From Leifsonia sp. Root227 (GTDB lineage Bacteria; Actinomycetota; Actinomycetes; Actinomycetales; Microbacteriaceae), in NCBI RefSeq assembly GCF_001428745.1, contig NZ_LMIO01000003.1, forward strand, positions 372,001-436,000: DNA of 64,000 bases, read 5' to 3'. The notes under the pieces were generated by a model. That model did not search any database, had not been told where the DNA came from, and saw only the letters and a list, made by a program, of their open reading frames with translations. The position numbers and the translations under genes are program-made. Shown one piece after another: positions 51,175-59,275 of the stretch (position 1 is its first letter; each line of letters starts with the position of its first letter).

Positions 51175-53082
51175 ATGGGGACAACAACCACATCATCAGA
51201 CGCGCATACATTCCCCCTGTGGTCGGATGAACCGGCCGAGAGGGATCTGCTGGCGTTTCGCGCGGTAGCCGAGACGGTAGCTGACGCGATCTTCGACGAT
51301 GACCTAGACCCGATCGCGATCGGACTCTCGGGCTCTTGGGGGAGCGGCAAGACGAGCGTCCTTGAGTTGGTCGTCTCTGAGATCACGGCTCGGTCTGCGG
51401 GCGTGGACGACAAGGTGTTGGTCGTCGCGACTCAACCGTGGCGCTACGACCCGGCCGTAGGCCCGAAAGAGAGTCTCATCGCGGAGGTGCTTGAGGCGCT
51501 CAGCGGCGAGTTCAAGGACACGGATCCGACCGCGAAGACGGCAATCGACACGCTCAAGAAGCTCGCCCGCAAGGTGAATTGGACCAAGGCGATCAAGATG
51601 GCGGCCCGTACAGCCATCACACTGCAGATCCCCGACATCGACGATGTGTTCGGGCTGGTGAGCGACGACCCTGAGAGCCTCGGCGGGGAAAAGGGCATGG
51701 CGGAGTTCCGGGAGCAGTTCCAGGAGCTCCTCGCGGATCCGGCGCTGCAGCACGTCTCTCGTGTAGTGGTCCTGGTCGATGATCTCGATCGGTGTCTTCC
51801 TGACACCGTCGTGGAAACGCTCGAGGCGATTCGACTGTTCCTGTCGGCTAGAGGCATGTCGTTCGTGATCGCTGCGGACGAGGACCGGGTCGCCGAAGCG
51901 ATTCAGCAGCGATTTCACACCGCCGACGGTGCCCGAGATGAGGAGTCGCCGGCCAAGCTCTACCTGCACAAGATTGTCCAGACGACCATCCCGGTGCCCG
52001 CCCTCAGCCGCTTCGATACTGAGGCCTATCTTTTCCTGCTTCTCGCCAAGGCGGGACTTGACGATACTGAGTACGAGGCGCTGATCGTCCAGTGTGACGC
52101 GTTGCGCCTGACGGCTCCAAACCTCGACTCGGTATCCGTCCCTGAGGGGAGCCCACTGGTCGACCAGCTCGTCACAGCATCACGTCTCACCCCGATCCTG
52201 TACGAAAAGTTTCACGGCAACCCGCGCCGGATCAAGCGGTTCCTTAACGACCTGAATGTGCGTCAGAGCATCGCCCGCCGCCGCGGCTTCAATCTCCAGC
52301 CTGACGCGGTCGTCAAGCTCATGGTTCTGGAGCGGATCCTCACCGACGACTTCGAGCAGGTGCTCGACTGGCTGGCCACAAACCAGCTCCGCGACAAGCT
52401 CGAGGCACTCGACCTCGCCGCCAACGGCCCGGCCACGCCACTCGTGGAACAAGGTGGCGAGAGTAGCGATGAGTCGACGCCAGCACAGGCGAGGACGAGG
52501 CGTGCTGTCGTCGCGGTCGAGGAGACTAAGGCCGCCCCTCCTCTTGAGGACGGGTTCAGCGATACGTTGCGCCGCTGGGCGAAGCTCCCGCCTGCCCTGG
52601 ACGCGACCGCGATCTCCGGCTACCTCTACCTTGCCGCGTCGTTCGCGAAGATCGAGGTCATCGACACTGGTCTTCCCGAGCGGCTCCGTGATCTCGCGTC
52701 CGCACTGACCTCGTCCCTCAGGCTCGATCGCTCCGGTGTCACTGAAGAGGTGCTTCGCGCTCTCCCCGAGGCGGACGCACGCACGCTCGTCGGATTCCTT
52801 GGACGTCGCACCCGCGACCAGCCCACCATCCAGAAGTTCTCCGTCGAAAGTCTCCTCCGACTCGCCGCCACCCAGCCCGCAGTAACAGGCGACGTAGTCG
52901 GCGCTCTGCGGAGCATTCGCGGCGTTGATATTGAGACGGCCACTGTTGTGAAGCTTCGCCCGCTCGATGCGTTCGTCTTCGGGCCTGTGCTCGAGGCGTG
53001 GAAGGCCGGAGTGACGAACGAGCAGACCCTCAACGCGGTCATCGTCGTCGAGAAGGAATGGGCGACGCGCGATGGGAACTAG
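51175..53082 (+). CDS. qatA: QatA: KAP-family P-loop NTPase of the Qat defence system
   Basis: 635-residue ATPase. After a short lead (FPLWSDEPAERDLLAFRAVAE) comes Walker A in GLSGSWGSGKTSVLEL and Walker B in VVVLVDDLDRCLPD. The KAP signature HGNPRRIKRFLNDLNV follows at about residue 345. The C-terminal 250 residues are helical with an acidic, Ala/Thr-rich linker. ATG 51175 is preferred over an upstream in-frame ATG at 51040, because the protein then opens at the conserved region and a -10-like CATAAT (51160-51165) stands just before it. First gene of the four-gene qat operon; overlaps qatB by 11 bases. ATP hydrolysis probably senses or acts on phage infection. Confidence 0.9.
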   Translation: MGTTTTSSDAHTFPLWSDEPAERDLLAFRAVAETVADAIFDDDLDPIAIGLSGSWGSGKTSVLELVVSEITARSAGVDDKVLVVATQPWRYDPAVGPKESLIAEVLEALSGEFKDTDPTAKTAIDTLKKLARKVNWTKAIKMAARTAITLQIPDIDDVFGLVSDDPESLGGEKGMAEFREQFQELLADPALQHVSRVVVLVDDLDRCLPDTVVETLEAIRLFLSARGMSFVIAADEDRVAEAIQQRFHTADGARDEESPAKLYLHKIVQTTIPVPALSRFDTEAYLFLLLAKAGLDDTEYEALIVQCDALRLTAPNLDSVSVPEGSPLVDQLVTASRLTPILYEKFHGNPRRIKRFLNDLNVRQSIARRRGFNLQPDAVVKLMVLERILTDDFEQVLDWLATNQLRDKLEALDLAANGPATPLVEQGGESSDESTPAQARTRRAVVAVEETKAAPPLEDGFSDTLRRWAKLPPALDATAISGYLYLAASFAKIEVIDTGLPERLRDLASALTSSLRLDRSGVTEEVLRALPEADARTLVGFLGRRTRDQPTIQKFSVESLLRLAATQPAVTGDVVGALRSIRGVDIETATVVKLRPLDAFVFGPVLEAWKAGVTNEQTLNAVIVVEKEWATRDGN

Positions 53083-53908
53083 TGGTTCTTTCGGGGGCAG
53101 CGGCGGCAGCGACGCAAAGGATCTGCGTGACAACATCGCTGGATGGCTGGATGGCGACGGCGATGGCTTCGGTGGTGCAGACGGCAGTGACGGAGACAAT
53201 GCCGCTCAAGGCGTGCCGTCAAACCCCTCAGGTGGGTCGGGAGCCGCGGCTCGCAAGGTCGATCTGGGACCCGCAGTGCGACTTCTCCTTCGTTCGCCCG
53301 GCGGCCGGAGCGATGGGCCCAGCGGTGGCGGCGGCGGAGGAGGAGCTGGTGGGGGCGGTGGTCGGTCGTCAGGAGGCGTGAAGCGCTCCGTTGGCCGCAT
53401 CTCGCGGGCTGCGGGCCGGGCGGGAAGCCTCGCGCTCGCCTACTCATCCGGCAACCGCGCTGCCCTCGATCGAGCGGGCCTCAACTACGACGAGCTGCGG
53501 GCACTCGGCGACCCGGTCGCGGTCGGCATAAAGATTGTCGAGGCCGCGTTCGAGGCCAAGGCCGACAGCACTCTTGCTGACGCGGAAGAACGCGACATCG
53601 TCGCCGAGGTGGTCTCCTGGATTCTGGAGCACCCCGCAGACCGCGCGCCCGCTCCGGAGGACGTAGTCCGCAAGACTATCGAGACCACGATCGCTGAGAC
53701 CGCGCTCACGGAGATTGCCTCCTCGCTCCACGACAAGGGGGCCTCCTTTACCGAGCGCCAAAGTGTCGAGCAGCAGGTTCGCGACGTCGCCGCCGAGTAC
53801 GCCGCACAGGCGAACTTCACTGCCACAGGCGCCACCGAGCAGGAGATGGCGAGCGCCATCGAAACGGGCATCCGCGACATCGGCACAATCTTCGGAGTGT
53901 CCTCATGA
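53072..53908 (+). CDS. qatB: QatB: Gly-rich Qat defence protein
   Basis: 278-residue protein beginning MGTSGSFGGSGG, the characteristic QatB N-terminus (Met-Gly-Thr-Ser). A disordered Gly/Asp/Ser region extends to about residue 105, including a run of about ten glycines. A helical C-terminal domain (AALDRAGLNYDELRALGDP to AIETGIRDIGTIFG) follows. Its role is to work with the QueC-like QatC. Removal of Met would expose an N-terminal glycine, which may be the target of modification (inference). Coupled to both neighbours by overlaps. Confidence 0.88.
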   Translation: MGTSGSFGGSGGSDAKDLRDNIAGWLDGDGDGFGGADGSDGDNAAQGVPSNPSGGSGAAARKVDLGPAVRLLLRSPGGRSDGPSGGGGGGGAGGGGGRSSGGVKRSVGRISRAAGRAGSLALAYSSGNRAALDRAGLNYDELRALGDPVAVGIKIVEAAFEAKADSTLADAEERDIVAEVVSWILEHPADRAPAPEDVVRKTIETTIAETALTEIASSLHDKGASFTERQSVEQQVRDVAAEYAAQANFTATGATEQEMASAIETGIRDIGTIFGVSS

Positions 53909-55206
53909 GCCGCCTCATCCTCACCCTGTCCGAGGCATCGGCCAATGCAGCTCTCACATCCGGGATTTTCGACGAGGTCTTCCTCTGGACAGGCACAGGA
54001 CGTAGTACCTTCACGGGATCCACCGGGCCGTTCCTTCATGAGCTCGGCGCGGTCAATCCGATCAACGTTGACCTTGTCCGAATCGCTCTAGGTGTGCTCG
54101 CGACGGATCGCTCGATTCTCCGTGCCCGCGGCGGCTCCGACTGGAATGCCCGCGACCTCGACTTGACGGTCGACGTCGCCAGCCCCGACACTTGGAGCGC
54201 GCATGCCGACGAGCTGTCAGCGCTAATTGGTTTCCTCACAGGCGACCACTGGACATTCAGCTTCACACAGGCGCCCGCCGCGGCCTTCCCGCCCCTCGTG
54301 GTAGAGGGTCAGCACCACGGCCGCACCGTCCTGCTGAGCGGCGGTGCCGACTCGGCAGTAGGGGCATTGCTGTCGGCGCTCGATCTCGGCAGCGACAGCT
54401 CGCAGGCGCTCGTGTCGCACTTCAGCTTCACCGCGCTCTCGCCTGTCCAGCGCGACCTGGTCTCTGCGATTGAGGGTCTCATCCGGGAGCAGGCGCAGGT
54501 GCACCATCAGTTCCATCTCAACCGTGGTAGTCGCCGCCTCGACGGCACCCAGTTCCGCAGCGAAACCTCTACCCGTTCGCGTTCATTTCTCTTCCTTGCG
54601 CTCGGCCTCGCCGTCGCCGAGCGGGCCGGTTCGACTCTCTGGATTCCCGAGAACGGCTTCGCCTCGCTCAATCCGCCTCTCGGACCTGATCGCCGCGGCA
54701 GCCTCTCCACACACACCACGCACCCTCGCTTTCTCAGCGACCTCAGTGCACTCGTCACCACGGTCGGCGGCCACGGTGCCCTCGAGAACCCCTTCGAGAC
54801 GATCACCAAGGGGGAGATGTTCCGTCGCGTCGCGGCGGCCATCGGCTTCGACGCGGCCTCCCGCTACCTGAGCGCGACCAACTCTTGTTCCCACACCGAC
54901 GGCCGATATAGCGGCGCACCGTCCGGTGCAGCATGCGGCGTGTGCTTCGGCTGTCTCGTGCGACGCTCTGCGTTCAATGCCTCCGACATCCCGGACACCA
55001 CGACCTACCTCGTCAACGACACCACCGGCAGGTTCATCGAGTTTGTTCGCAGCAAGAACATCGTCGAACCGATGCGCGACTTCGTCCACCGCGGCGTGCG
55101 CCCCAAAGATGTCATGGCCATGTCGCTTCCAGACGGTTACAGGGCAGTGGACGCCGTCACGCTATGCGCCCTCGGCGTGGAGGAATTGAGAGGCGTCGTC
55201 GGATGA
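53905..55206 (+). CDS. qatC: QatC: QueC-like nucleotide-dependent enzyme
   Basis: 433-residue protein with a C-terminal QueC-like ATP-pyrophosphatase. The PP-loop is TVLLSGGADSAVGALL, and a zinc-site cluster ends the domain (TNSCSHTDGRYSG, then CGVCFGCLVRR). QueC makes preQ0 (7-cyano-7-deazaguanine) from carboxy-deazaguanine; Qat versions carry an extra N-terminal domain of about 130 residues, also present here. No queD, queE or queuosine genes are nearby, so the deazapurine substrate must come from elsewhere. Four-base overlaps with qatB and qatD. Confidence 0.9.
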   Translation: MSRLILTLSEASANAALTSGIFDEVFLWTGTGRSTFTGSTGPFLHELGAVNPINVDLVRIALGVLATDRSILRARGGSDWNARDLDLTVDVASPDTWSAHADELSALIGFLTGDHWTFSFTQAPAAAFPPLVVEGQHHGRTVLLSGGADSAVGALLSALDLGSDSSQALVSHFSFTALSPVQRDLVSAIEGLIREQAQVHHQFHLNRGSRRLDGTQFRSETSTRSRSFLFLALGLAVAERAGSTLWIPENGFASLNPPLGPDRRGSLSTHTTHPRFLSDLSALVTTVGGHGALENPFETITKGEMFRRVAAAIGFDAASRYLSATNSCSHTDGRYSGAPSGAACGVCFGCLVRRSAFNASDIPDTTTYLVNDTTGRFIEFVRSKNIVEPMRDFVHRGVRPKDVMAMSLPDGYRAVDAVTLCALGVEELRGVVG

Positions 55207-55970
55207 CGCCACCCCTCCCGCCGCTGGATCTCCACGCGCACATCAGGCCGACGATCCCTGCCCGGGACCTGGAACGCCTCGGCGCGGTCGTGTTCGCAGC
55301 CAGTCGGTCCCTTGACGAGTTCGAGGCTACACAGGGTCGACGCGATGCAGTCACGGTGTGGGGGGTCGGCTGCCACCCGGGCGTTGTTGTCGCGCATCGA
55401 AACTTCAGTCGCGACCGCTTCGCAACTTTAGCCCGGACGACCCCGTTTGTCAGCGAGGTGGGGCTGGATCGACGATCGAAGGTGCCAATGGCAATGCAGG
55501 AGGCAACATTCCGAACGGTCCTGCAAGAGCTCGCCGCGCTACCTAGGATCGTATCCATCCACAGCAGCGGCGCACCCGACCTGGTCCTCGACACTCTCGC
55601 CGAAGACGCAATCCAAGGAGCTGTGTTGCACTGGTGGCGGGGGAGTCCTGCACAGACCGCCCGAGCTGTTGCTCTCGGGTGCTGGTTTTCAGTGAACGCG
55701 GCAGGCGTGAAACACCCGACTGACATAGCGCAGATCCCGCTCGAGCGCATACTTACCGAGACCGACCACCCGGTTGGTGATCGAACCTCGCCTCTGCCGC
55801 GCCAGCCGGGCGCGGTGGAGAGCGTCGAGGGAGCGCTCGCGGCGATTCACGGAGTTGCCGCCGAGGGAATGCGCGCTCAGGTTTGGCAGAACTTCAAGCG
55901 GCTGGTCAATGAGACCGAGGTCGCGCCACTTCTCCCGTCGCCGGTAAGGCGGATGCTCAGTGCGGCATAG
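55203..55970 (+). CDS. qatD: QatD: TatD-like metal-dependent nuclease
   Basis: 255-residue TIM-barrel hydrolase. Metal ligands are visible as LDLHAHI (HxH), SEVGLDRR (Glu), IHSSGA (His), LHWWRG (His) and TETDHP (Asp), the full TatD set. ATG 55203 overlaps the qatC stop. It is the last gene of the operon and the probable DNase effector or processing enzyme of the system. Confidence 0.9.
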   Translation: MTPPLPPLDLHAHIRPTIPARDLERLGAVVFAASRSLDEFEATQGRRDAVTVWGVGCHPGVVVAHRNFSRDRFATLARTTPFVSEVGLDRRSKVPMAMQEATFRTVLQELAALPRIVSIHSSGAPDLVLDTLAEDAIQGAVLHWWRGSPAQTARAVALGCWFSVNAAGVKHPTDIAQIPLERILTETDHPVGDRTSPLPRQPGAVESVEGALAAIHGVAAEGMRAQVWQNFKRLVNETEVAPLLPSPVRRMLSAA

Positions 55971-56371
55971 CCATAATGCACTCCGGTTCAGCAACATGAG
56001 CCCGAGCTACCACTTCACCCGGATGCGCGCCCTCGGCATCAACGGCTGATCCGGGAGGGAAATGGTCCAACGCTGCCGGACCCGTCGTCGATCCACCACT
56101 GGCCCCTGTCGGCGAGGATGCGTACCTCGCGCTGCCCCGCGCGCTACGAGAAACAGTCCGCTGTCCATCGGGCCGACCTGTCTGTACACAAGGATGAATC
56201 CCTGACCGATCAGATTCGACGCCTCCGAAAGGACTTGTCGGGGCGTCGTCGACGGCCACCCATCAACATCTCGTCGGTCATGGTTGCAGCGTGGCGGCAT
56301 CGCGGGCCCGGTCGGCACCTCGCGGGCCTCAACCTTCCATGCCCCGAACCGCTAGCCGAGTCCTTCCCTGG
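55971..56371. other. 401-bp non-coding stretch between qatD and the nucleotidyltransferase
   Basis: Open frames on both strands here are short, lack ribosome sites and show no protein family. No strong hairpin or repeat was seen. The region may be degenerate remnant DNA of an earlier cargo gene. It is the convergent 3' region of qatD and the toxin-like gene. Confidence 0.5.
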
Positions 56372-56971
56372 TCAGTGCGCCTCTGGATTCATTTCGACGT
56401 CCGGCAGTGCCGTAGCTTGGAACTCTGCGCGGTGAGCTACGGCCCGCTCCACAAGCGCGTACACCCGATCGTTAAGGCCGTCGCCGGGGTAGTAAGCGGA
56501 GAAGATCGATTCGGCGTCGTCGGCGCTTTCGATGTCGAGCTCGGCGACGAGGCTGACGATGTCGGCGGTGTCACGTCCGGGTCGGCCCATCGCGGCGCGG
56601 AGCTTCATGGCGAGAAGCTCATCCGCCGGCGCCACTTCGACGCGGACACCGTCGCGGTCGTAAAGGGGTCTCCAGTCGACGGACTTGCCCCAGTCGGGGA
56701 AGAACTGGGAGGCGTTGGAGTTCAGCCAGCCGGACGGCCAATCGCGCTCGACAGCGATCCGCTCGGCGATGCGAATGAGAGCATCGTGCGGGTCCAAGCG
56801 TGCGTCGACATCGACCGTTCGCCGGCGGTCGATGTGGGAGAGCGCCAGAGCGGCACCTCCCACGATGCTGATCCGGACAGGGCCGATCCCTTCGGCTTGG
56901 ACTCGTTCGATGAGACCGTTCAGTCCATCGATGAGTGAGTCGCGGTCGAGACCAGGTCGTTGATCAGACAC
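56372..56971 (-). CDS. Nucleotidyltransferase-like protein (DUF6036 / AbiEii-like), possible toxin
   Basis: 199-residue protein with the nucleotidyltransferase signature ISIVGGAALALSHIDRRRT followed by VDVDARL (G-x-x-A-L and the D-x-D pair), and a conserved ADELLAMKLRAAMGRPGRDTAD helix where Lys is typical of the AbiEii/MenT-like group. GTG 56971 overlaps the upstream XRE gene by eight bases. Such pairs behave as toxin-antitoxin modules in which the enzyme blocks translation by modifying tRNA or proteins; the target here is unknown. Confidence 0.8.
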   Translation of the reverse strand: MSDQRPGLDRDSLIDGLNGLIERVQAEGIGPVRISIVGGAALALSHIDRRRTVDVDARLDPHDALIRIAERIAVERDWPSGWLNSNASQFFPDWGKSVDWRPLYDRDGVRVEVAPADELLAMKLRAAMGRPGRDTADIVSLVAELDIESADDAESIFSAYYPGDGLNDRVYALVERAVAHRAEFQATALPDVEMNPEAH

Positions 56972-57539
56972 TGGCGAGCGTTCCCTCTTCGATCAGGATG
57001 CCCCGTTCGAGGAACTCGGGCGGCACCTTGGACGCATCCGGTGCGTCGTCGAGCGGGTGTAGGTGCGGGGCCCGCAGCTCAGAGTCTTCGGTAATCGCTT
57101 GATTCGTCCAGAGCGCCGCGGGCAGACCCGCCTGGCGCAGCCGGTACGCGACGGTGCCGGACAATGCGGCGTCCCAATCTCGGCTGCCGGTGCCTTCTGG
57201 CTGGGCGACGACGAGCGCCGCAACGACCAGTGGGTCTTCCTTCGCCAGCCCATCAGAGAGGTCGAGGAGCGCGCGGAACGCGCCGTCCCGGCTGCCCTCG
57301 TGGACGGCGGCGGCGATGCGCGCTGCCGTTTCGACGGCGCTCGGATGGGTAGTCGGAATGAGGAAGAGACGATGCCGTGCGGCGCGCGCGAGGTGCGCTG
57401 CGGACGCGACACCGGTGTCTCGCTTGCCGCGTTCCACGCTAGAGACGATCGGTTGGTACGTGTCCGCGCGGTCTGCGATTTCTGCCTGGCTGAATCCTGA
57501 GGCCTTGCGTGCGGCCCGAATCAGATCCGCGAATGCCAT
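56964..57539 (-). CDS. XRE-family regulator, probable antitoxin
   Basis: 191-residue protein with an N-terminal helix-turn-helix (FADLIRAARKASGFSQAEIADRA; IVSSVERGKRDTGVASAAHLA). The C-terminal part has no recognised domain and could bind the partner nucleotidyltransferase. ATG 57539 follows GAGGAGG by eight bases; GTG 57548 overlaps that site and is less likely. A perfect palindrome lies 19 bases upstream, so autorepression of both genes is expected. Confidence 0.82.
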   Translation of the reverse strand: MAFADLIRAARKASGFSQAEIADRADTYQPIVSSVERGKRDTGVASAAHLARAARHRLFLIPTTHPSAVETAARIAAAVHEGSRDGAFRALLDLSDGLAKEDPLVVAALVVAQPEGTGSRDWDAALSGTVAYRLRQAGLPAALWTNQAITEDSELRAPHLHPLDDAPDASKVPPEFLERGILIEEGTLASV

Positions 57540-57558
57540 CCCACTCACCTCCTCGCAT

Positions 57559-57578
57559 TTATACTCAATTGAGTATAA
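57559..57578 (-). promoter_or_regulatory. Perfect 20-bp palindrome: operator of the XRE/nucleotidyltransferase pair
   Basis: TTATACTCAA and TTGAGTATAA form an uninterrupted perfect palindrome. It lies over the likely promoter: on the minus strand -35 TTAAGG, 16-bp spacer and -10 TATAAA overlap it. AT-richness stands out strongly from the surroundings. Confidence 0.8.
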
Positions 57579-57605
57579 CCCTTAACGCGCTCAGATGGCG
57601 CTGCG

Positions 57606-58769
57606 TCAGTTGCTCCATAAGCTTCCTCCGCTCTCCGACAGGACCCTCTCGTTGAGCCGATCGGCGACCGACCCAAGATCGTCCTCGAAGAGGTCGGCAT
57701 AAGTGTCCAGTGTCATCGCAGCAGACTTGTGCCCCAGCATGCGCTGGAGGGCCTTGACGTTGGCGCCGGCACTCACGGCCAAGCTGGCGGCGGTGTGTTT
57801 AAGATCGTGCGGGGTCATGTGGTCGAGTCCGGCATCGCGCAGCGCCGTCAGCCACCAGGACTGCCGGTTCCAGGCAGTGTCGGGTCGCGCGAGATAGCCG
57901 CCCGCTCGTGCGGGGAAGACGAGGTCGTCACGCTTCTTGCCTGCGATGAGCTGCCCGAGGCGTGGGGCGAGGAATGCGGGGAAGGGCACCGAACGAGCTT
58001 CCCAGCTCTTCGGCGGCCCGACGTGGATGAGCCCGTCTACTTCTGTCGCGGTCTGGTGGATGGCCAGACGGCAACGGTCAAGGTCGATGTCGTTCACGGT
58101 GAGCGCGACAGCTTCGCCCCACCGAATGCCGGTGTAGGCCAGAGTCAACACGAGCACGCTGCGCTTGTCATCGGGCACCGCCCGTGCGAAGCGGAAGACC
58201 TCCTCGTTGGTGAGATACCGGCGACGCTTCTTGGTTCCCTTACGCGGAAGGTTGCTCGCACCCCGAGCCGGGTTCGCTGGAATCCTGCCATCACGTACCG
58301 CTACATCGAGAATCCCGGCGAGGATCCCCACCGCGCGTAGGACGACGCCGGCCGATCTGGGCTTGCCGGCATTGCCCACGCGGACCCGCACGGTGACAGC
58401 TTTGCCCTGGCTCAGTTCTCGGATCCACTTCTCGACCGCGGAGGGGCGAATCGCGCCGATCGGCGTCGCCGCCCAGCGCGGCTCGACGTAGACACGCCAG
58501 GCGATGCGGATGGGGGAGAAGCTGGACGGTTTGAGGGCTTGCTCCTTGTTGGCGAGCCATTCTTCGGCGAGCTCACCGACTGTGATCCTGGATTGAGATG
58601 CCTCGAAGTAGGTACCCTTCATCATCGCTACTTCGACCGTCGCGTTATATAGCTCCGCTTCACGCTTGGTGCGGAACCCTCGCTTCTCACGTTGCTGGTG
58701 TTCGGGGTCGCGCCAGCGCACGCGATAGCGCCGGCCTTTGGCCGACTCGTAAGCATCGATGCTTCCCAC
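57606..58769 (-). CDS. Tyrosine-family site-specific integrase (atypical HxxK box)
   Basis: 387-residue recombinase. The N-terminal arm-binding domain has RYRVRWRDPEHQQREKRGF, then the core-binding domain (ITVGELAEEWLANKEQ) and the catalytic domain: Arg I in LAYTGIRWGEAVAL, box II HDLKHTAASLAVSAGA, and LQRMLGHKSAAMTLDTYADLF with the H and the nucleophile Tyr. In box II the usual HxxR reads HxxK. It matches actinobacterial phage- and ICE-type integrases. It ends near the toxin operon promoter and lies 7 kb from the tRNA. Confidence 0.93.
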   Translation of the reverse strand: MGSIDAYESAKGRRYRVRWRDPEHQQREKRGFRTKREAELYNATVEVAMMKGTYFEASQSRITVGELAEEWLANKEQALKPSSFSPIRIAWRVYVEPRWAATPIGAIRPSAVEKWIRELSQGKAVTVRVRVGNAGKPRSAGVVLRAVGILAGILDVAVRDGRIPANPARGASNLPRKGTKKRRRYLTNEEVFRFARAVPDDKRSVLVLTLAYTGIRWGEAVALTVNDIDLDRCRLAIHQTATEVDGLIHVGPPKSWEARSVPFPAFLAPRLGQLIAGKKRDDLVFPARAGGYLARPDTAWNRQSWWLTALRDAGLDHMTPHDLKHTAASLAVSAGANVKALQRMLGHKSAAMTLDTYADLFEDDLGSVADRLNERVLSESGGSLWSN

Positions 58770-58865
58770 TCGCAGAACCTAACTCTCGTCACCGACGACG
58801 CCGCGCGGCGCTATCCAGGAACTCCAGGTTCGACGGCTATCTGAGGATGGGTGCACTCTGGACCT

Positions 58866-59261
58866 GTGCGAGCGACACCAGAACCAAGACCGCGGGGAGC
58901 ATCGGACGACGAAGCGGTCGAGCTTTGCGCCGAGTGGATGCGATACCTCGGTGAGATAGACGCTGTCGTGGCCAGAGGTGAATCGCACCGGGTCTGCGAT
59001 CTGTATGGTTCTCGTTACCTCGGGTGGGTTGAGAACGGGCGGGGGAACATCGGCTCGGAACTCGTTGAGCGTGCGGCGTCGCTCGTCACGTCCGACGGAC
59101 GTCGGGGACTGATCTTTGTTCGTCGCGGCGTTCGTCCCGGAGCGATTGATCGCGCCGATCAGCTGGGTATCGCGATATTCGGGTTCGATCCGCGGGGCGG
59201 GACATTGGACGGCGTCAATTTCCTTGGCCGCCAACTGTGGGCGACGGGGCTCGCCCGGTAG
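58866..59261 (+). CDS. Small protein of unknown function between integrase and relaxase
   Basis: 131 residues (GTG 58866) or 136 (GTG 58851). A -10-like CACTCT (58854-58859) six bases before 58866 favours the shorter form. The segment CDLYGSRYLGWVENGRGNIG, followed by RGLIFVRRGVRPGAIDRADQLGIAIF, has the alternating strand-helix layout of the end of Mrr-like restriction-endonuclease folds, where the last part normally precedes a ligand of the active site. The canonical D-QxK catalytic set is not visible. Function not known. Confidence 0.6.
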   Translation: MRATPEPRPRGASDDEAVELCAEWMRYLGEIDAVVARGESHRVCDLYGSRYLGWVENGRGNIGSELVERAASLVTSDGRRGLIFVRRGVRPGAIDRADQLGIAIFGFDPRGGTLDGVNFLGRQLWATGLAR

Positions 59262-59275
59262 AGCCCTCAGCTTGA

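Noticed and set aside
55957..56435. Several short frames on both strands behind qatD
   Set aside because: Mutually overlapping, without starts or domains. Treated as non-coding.
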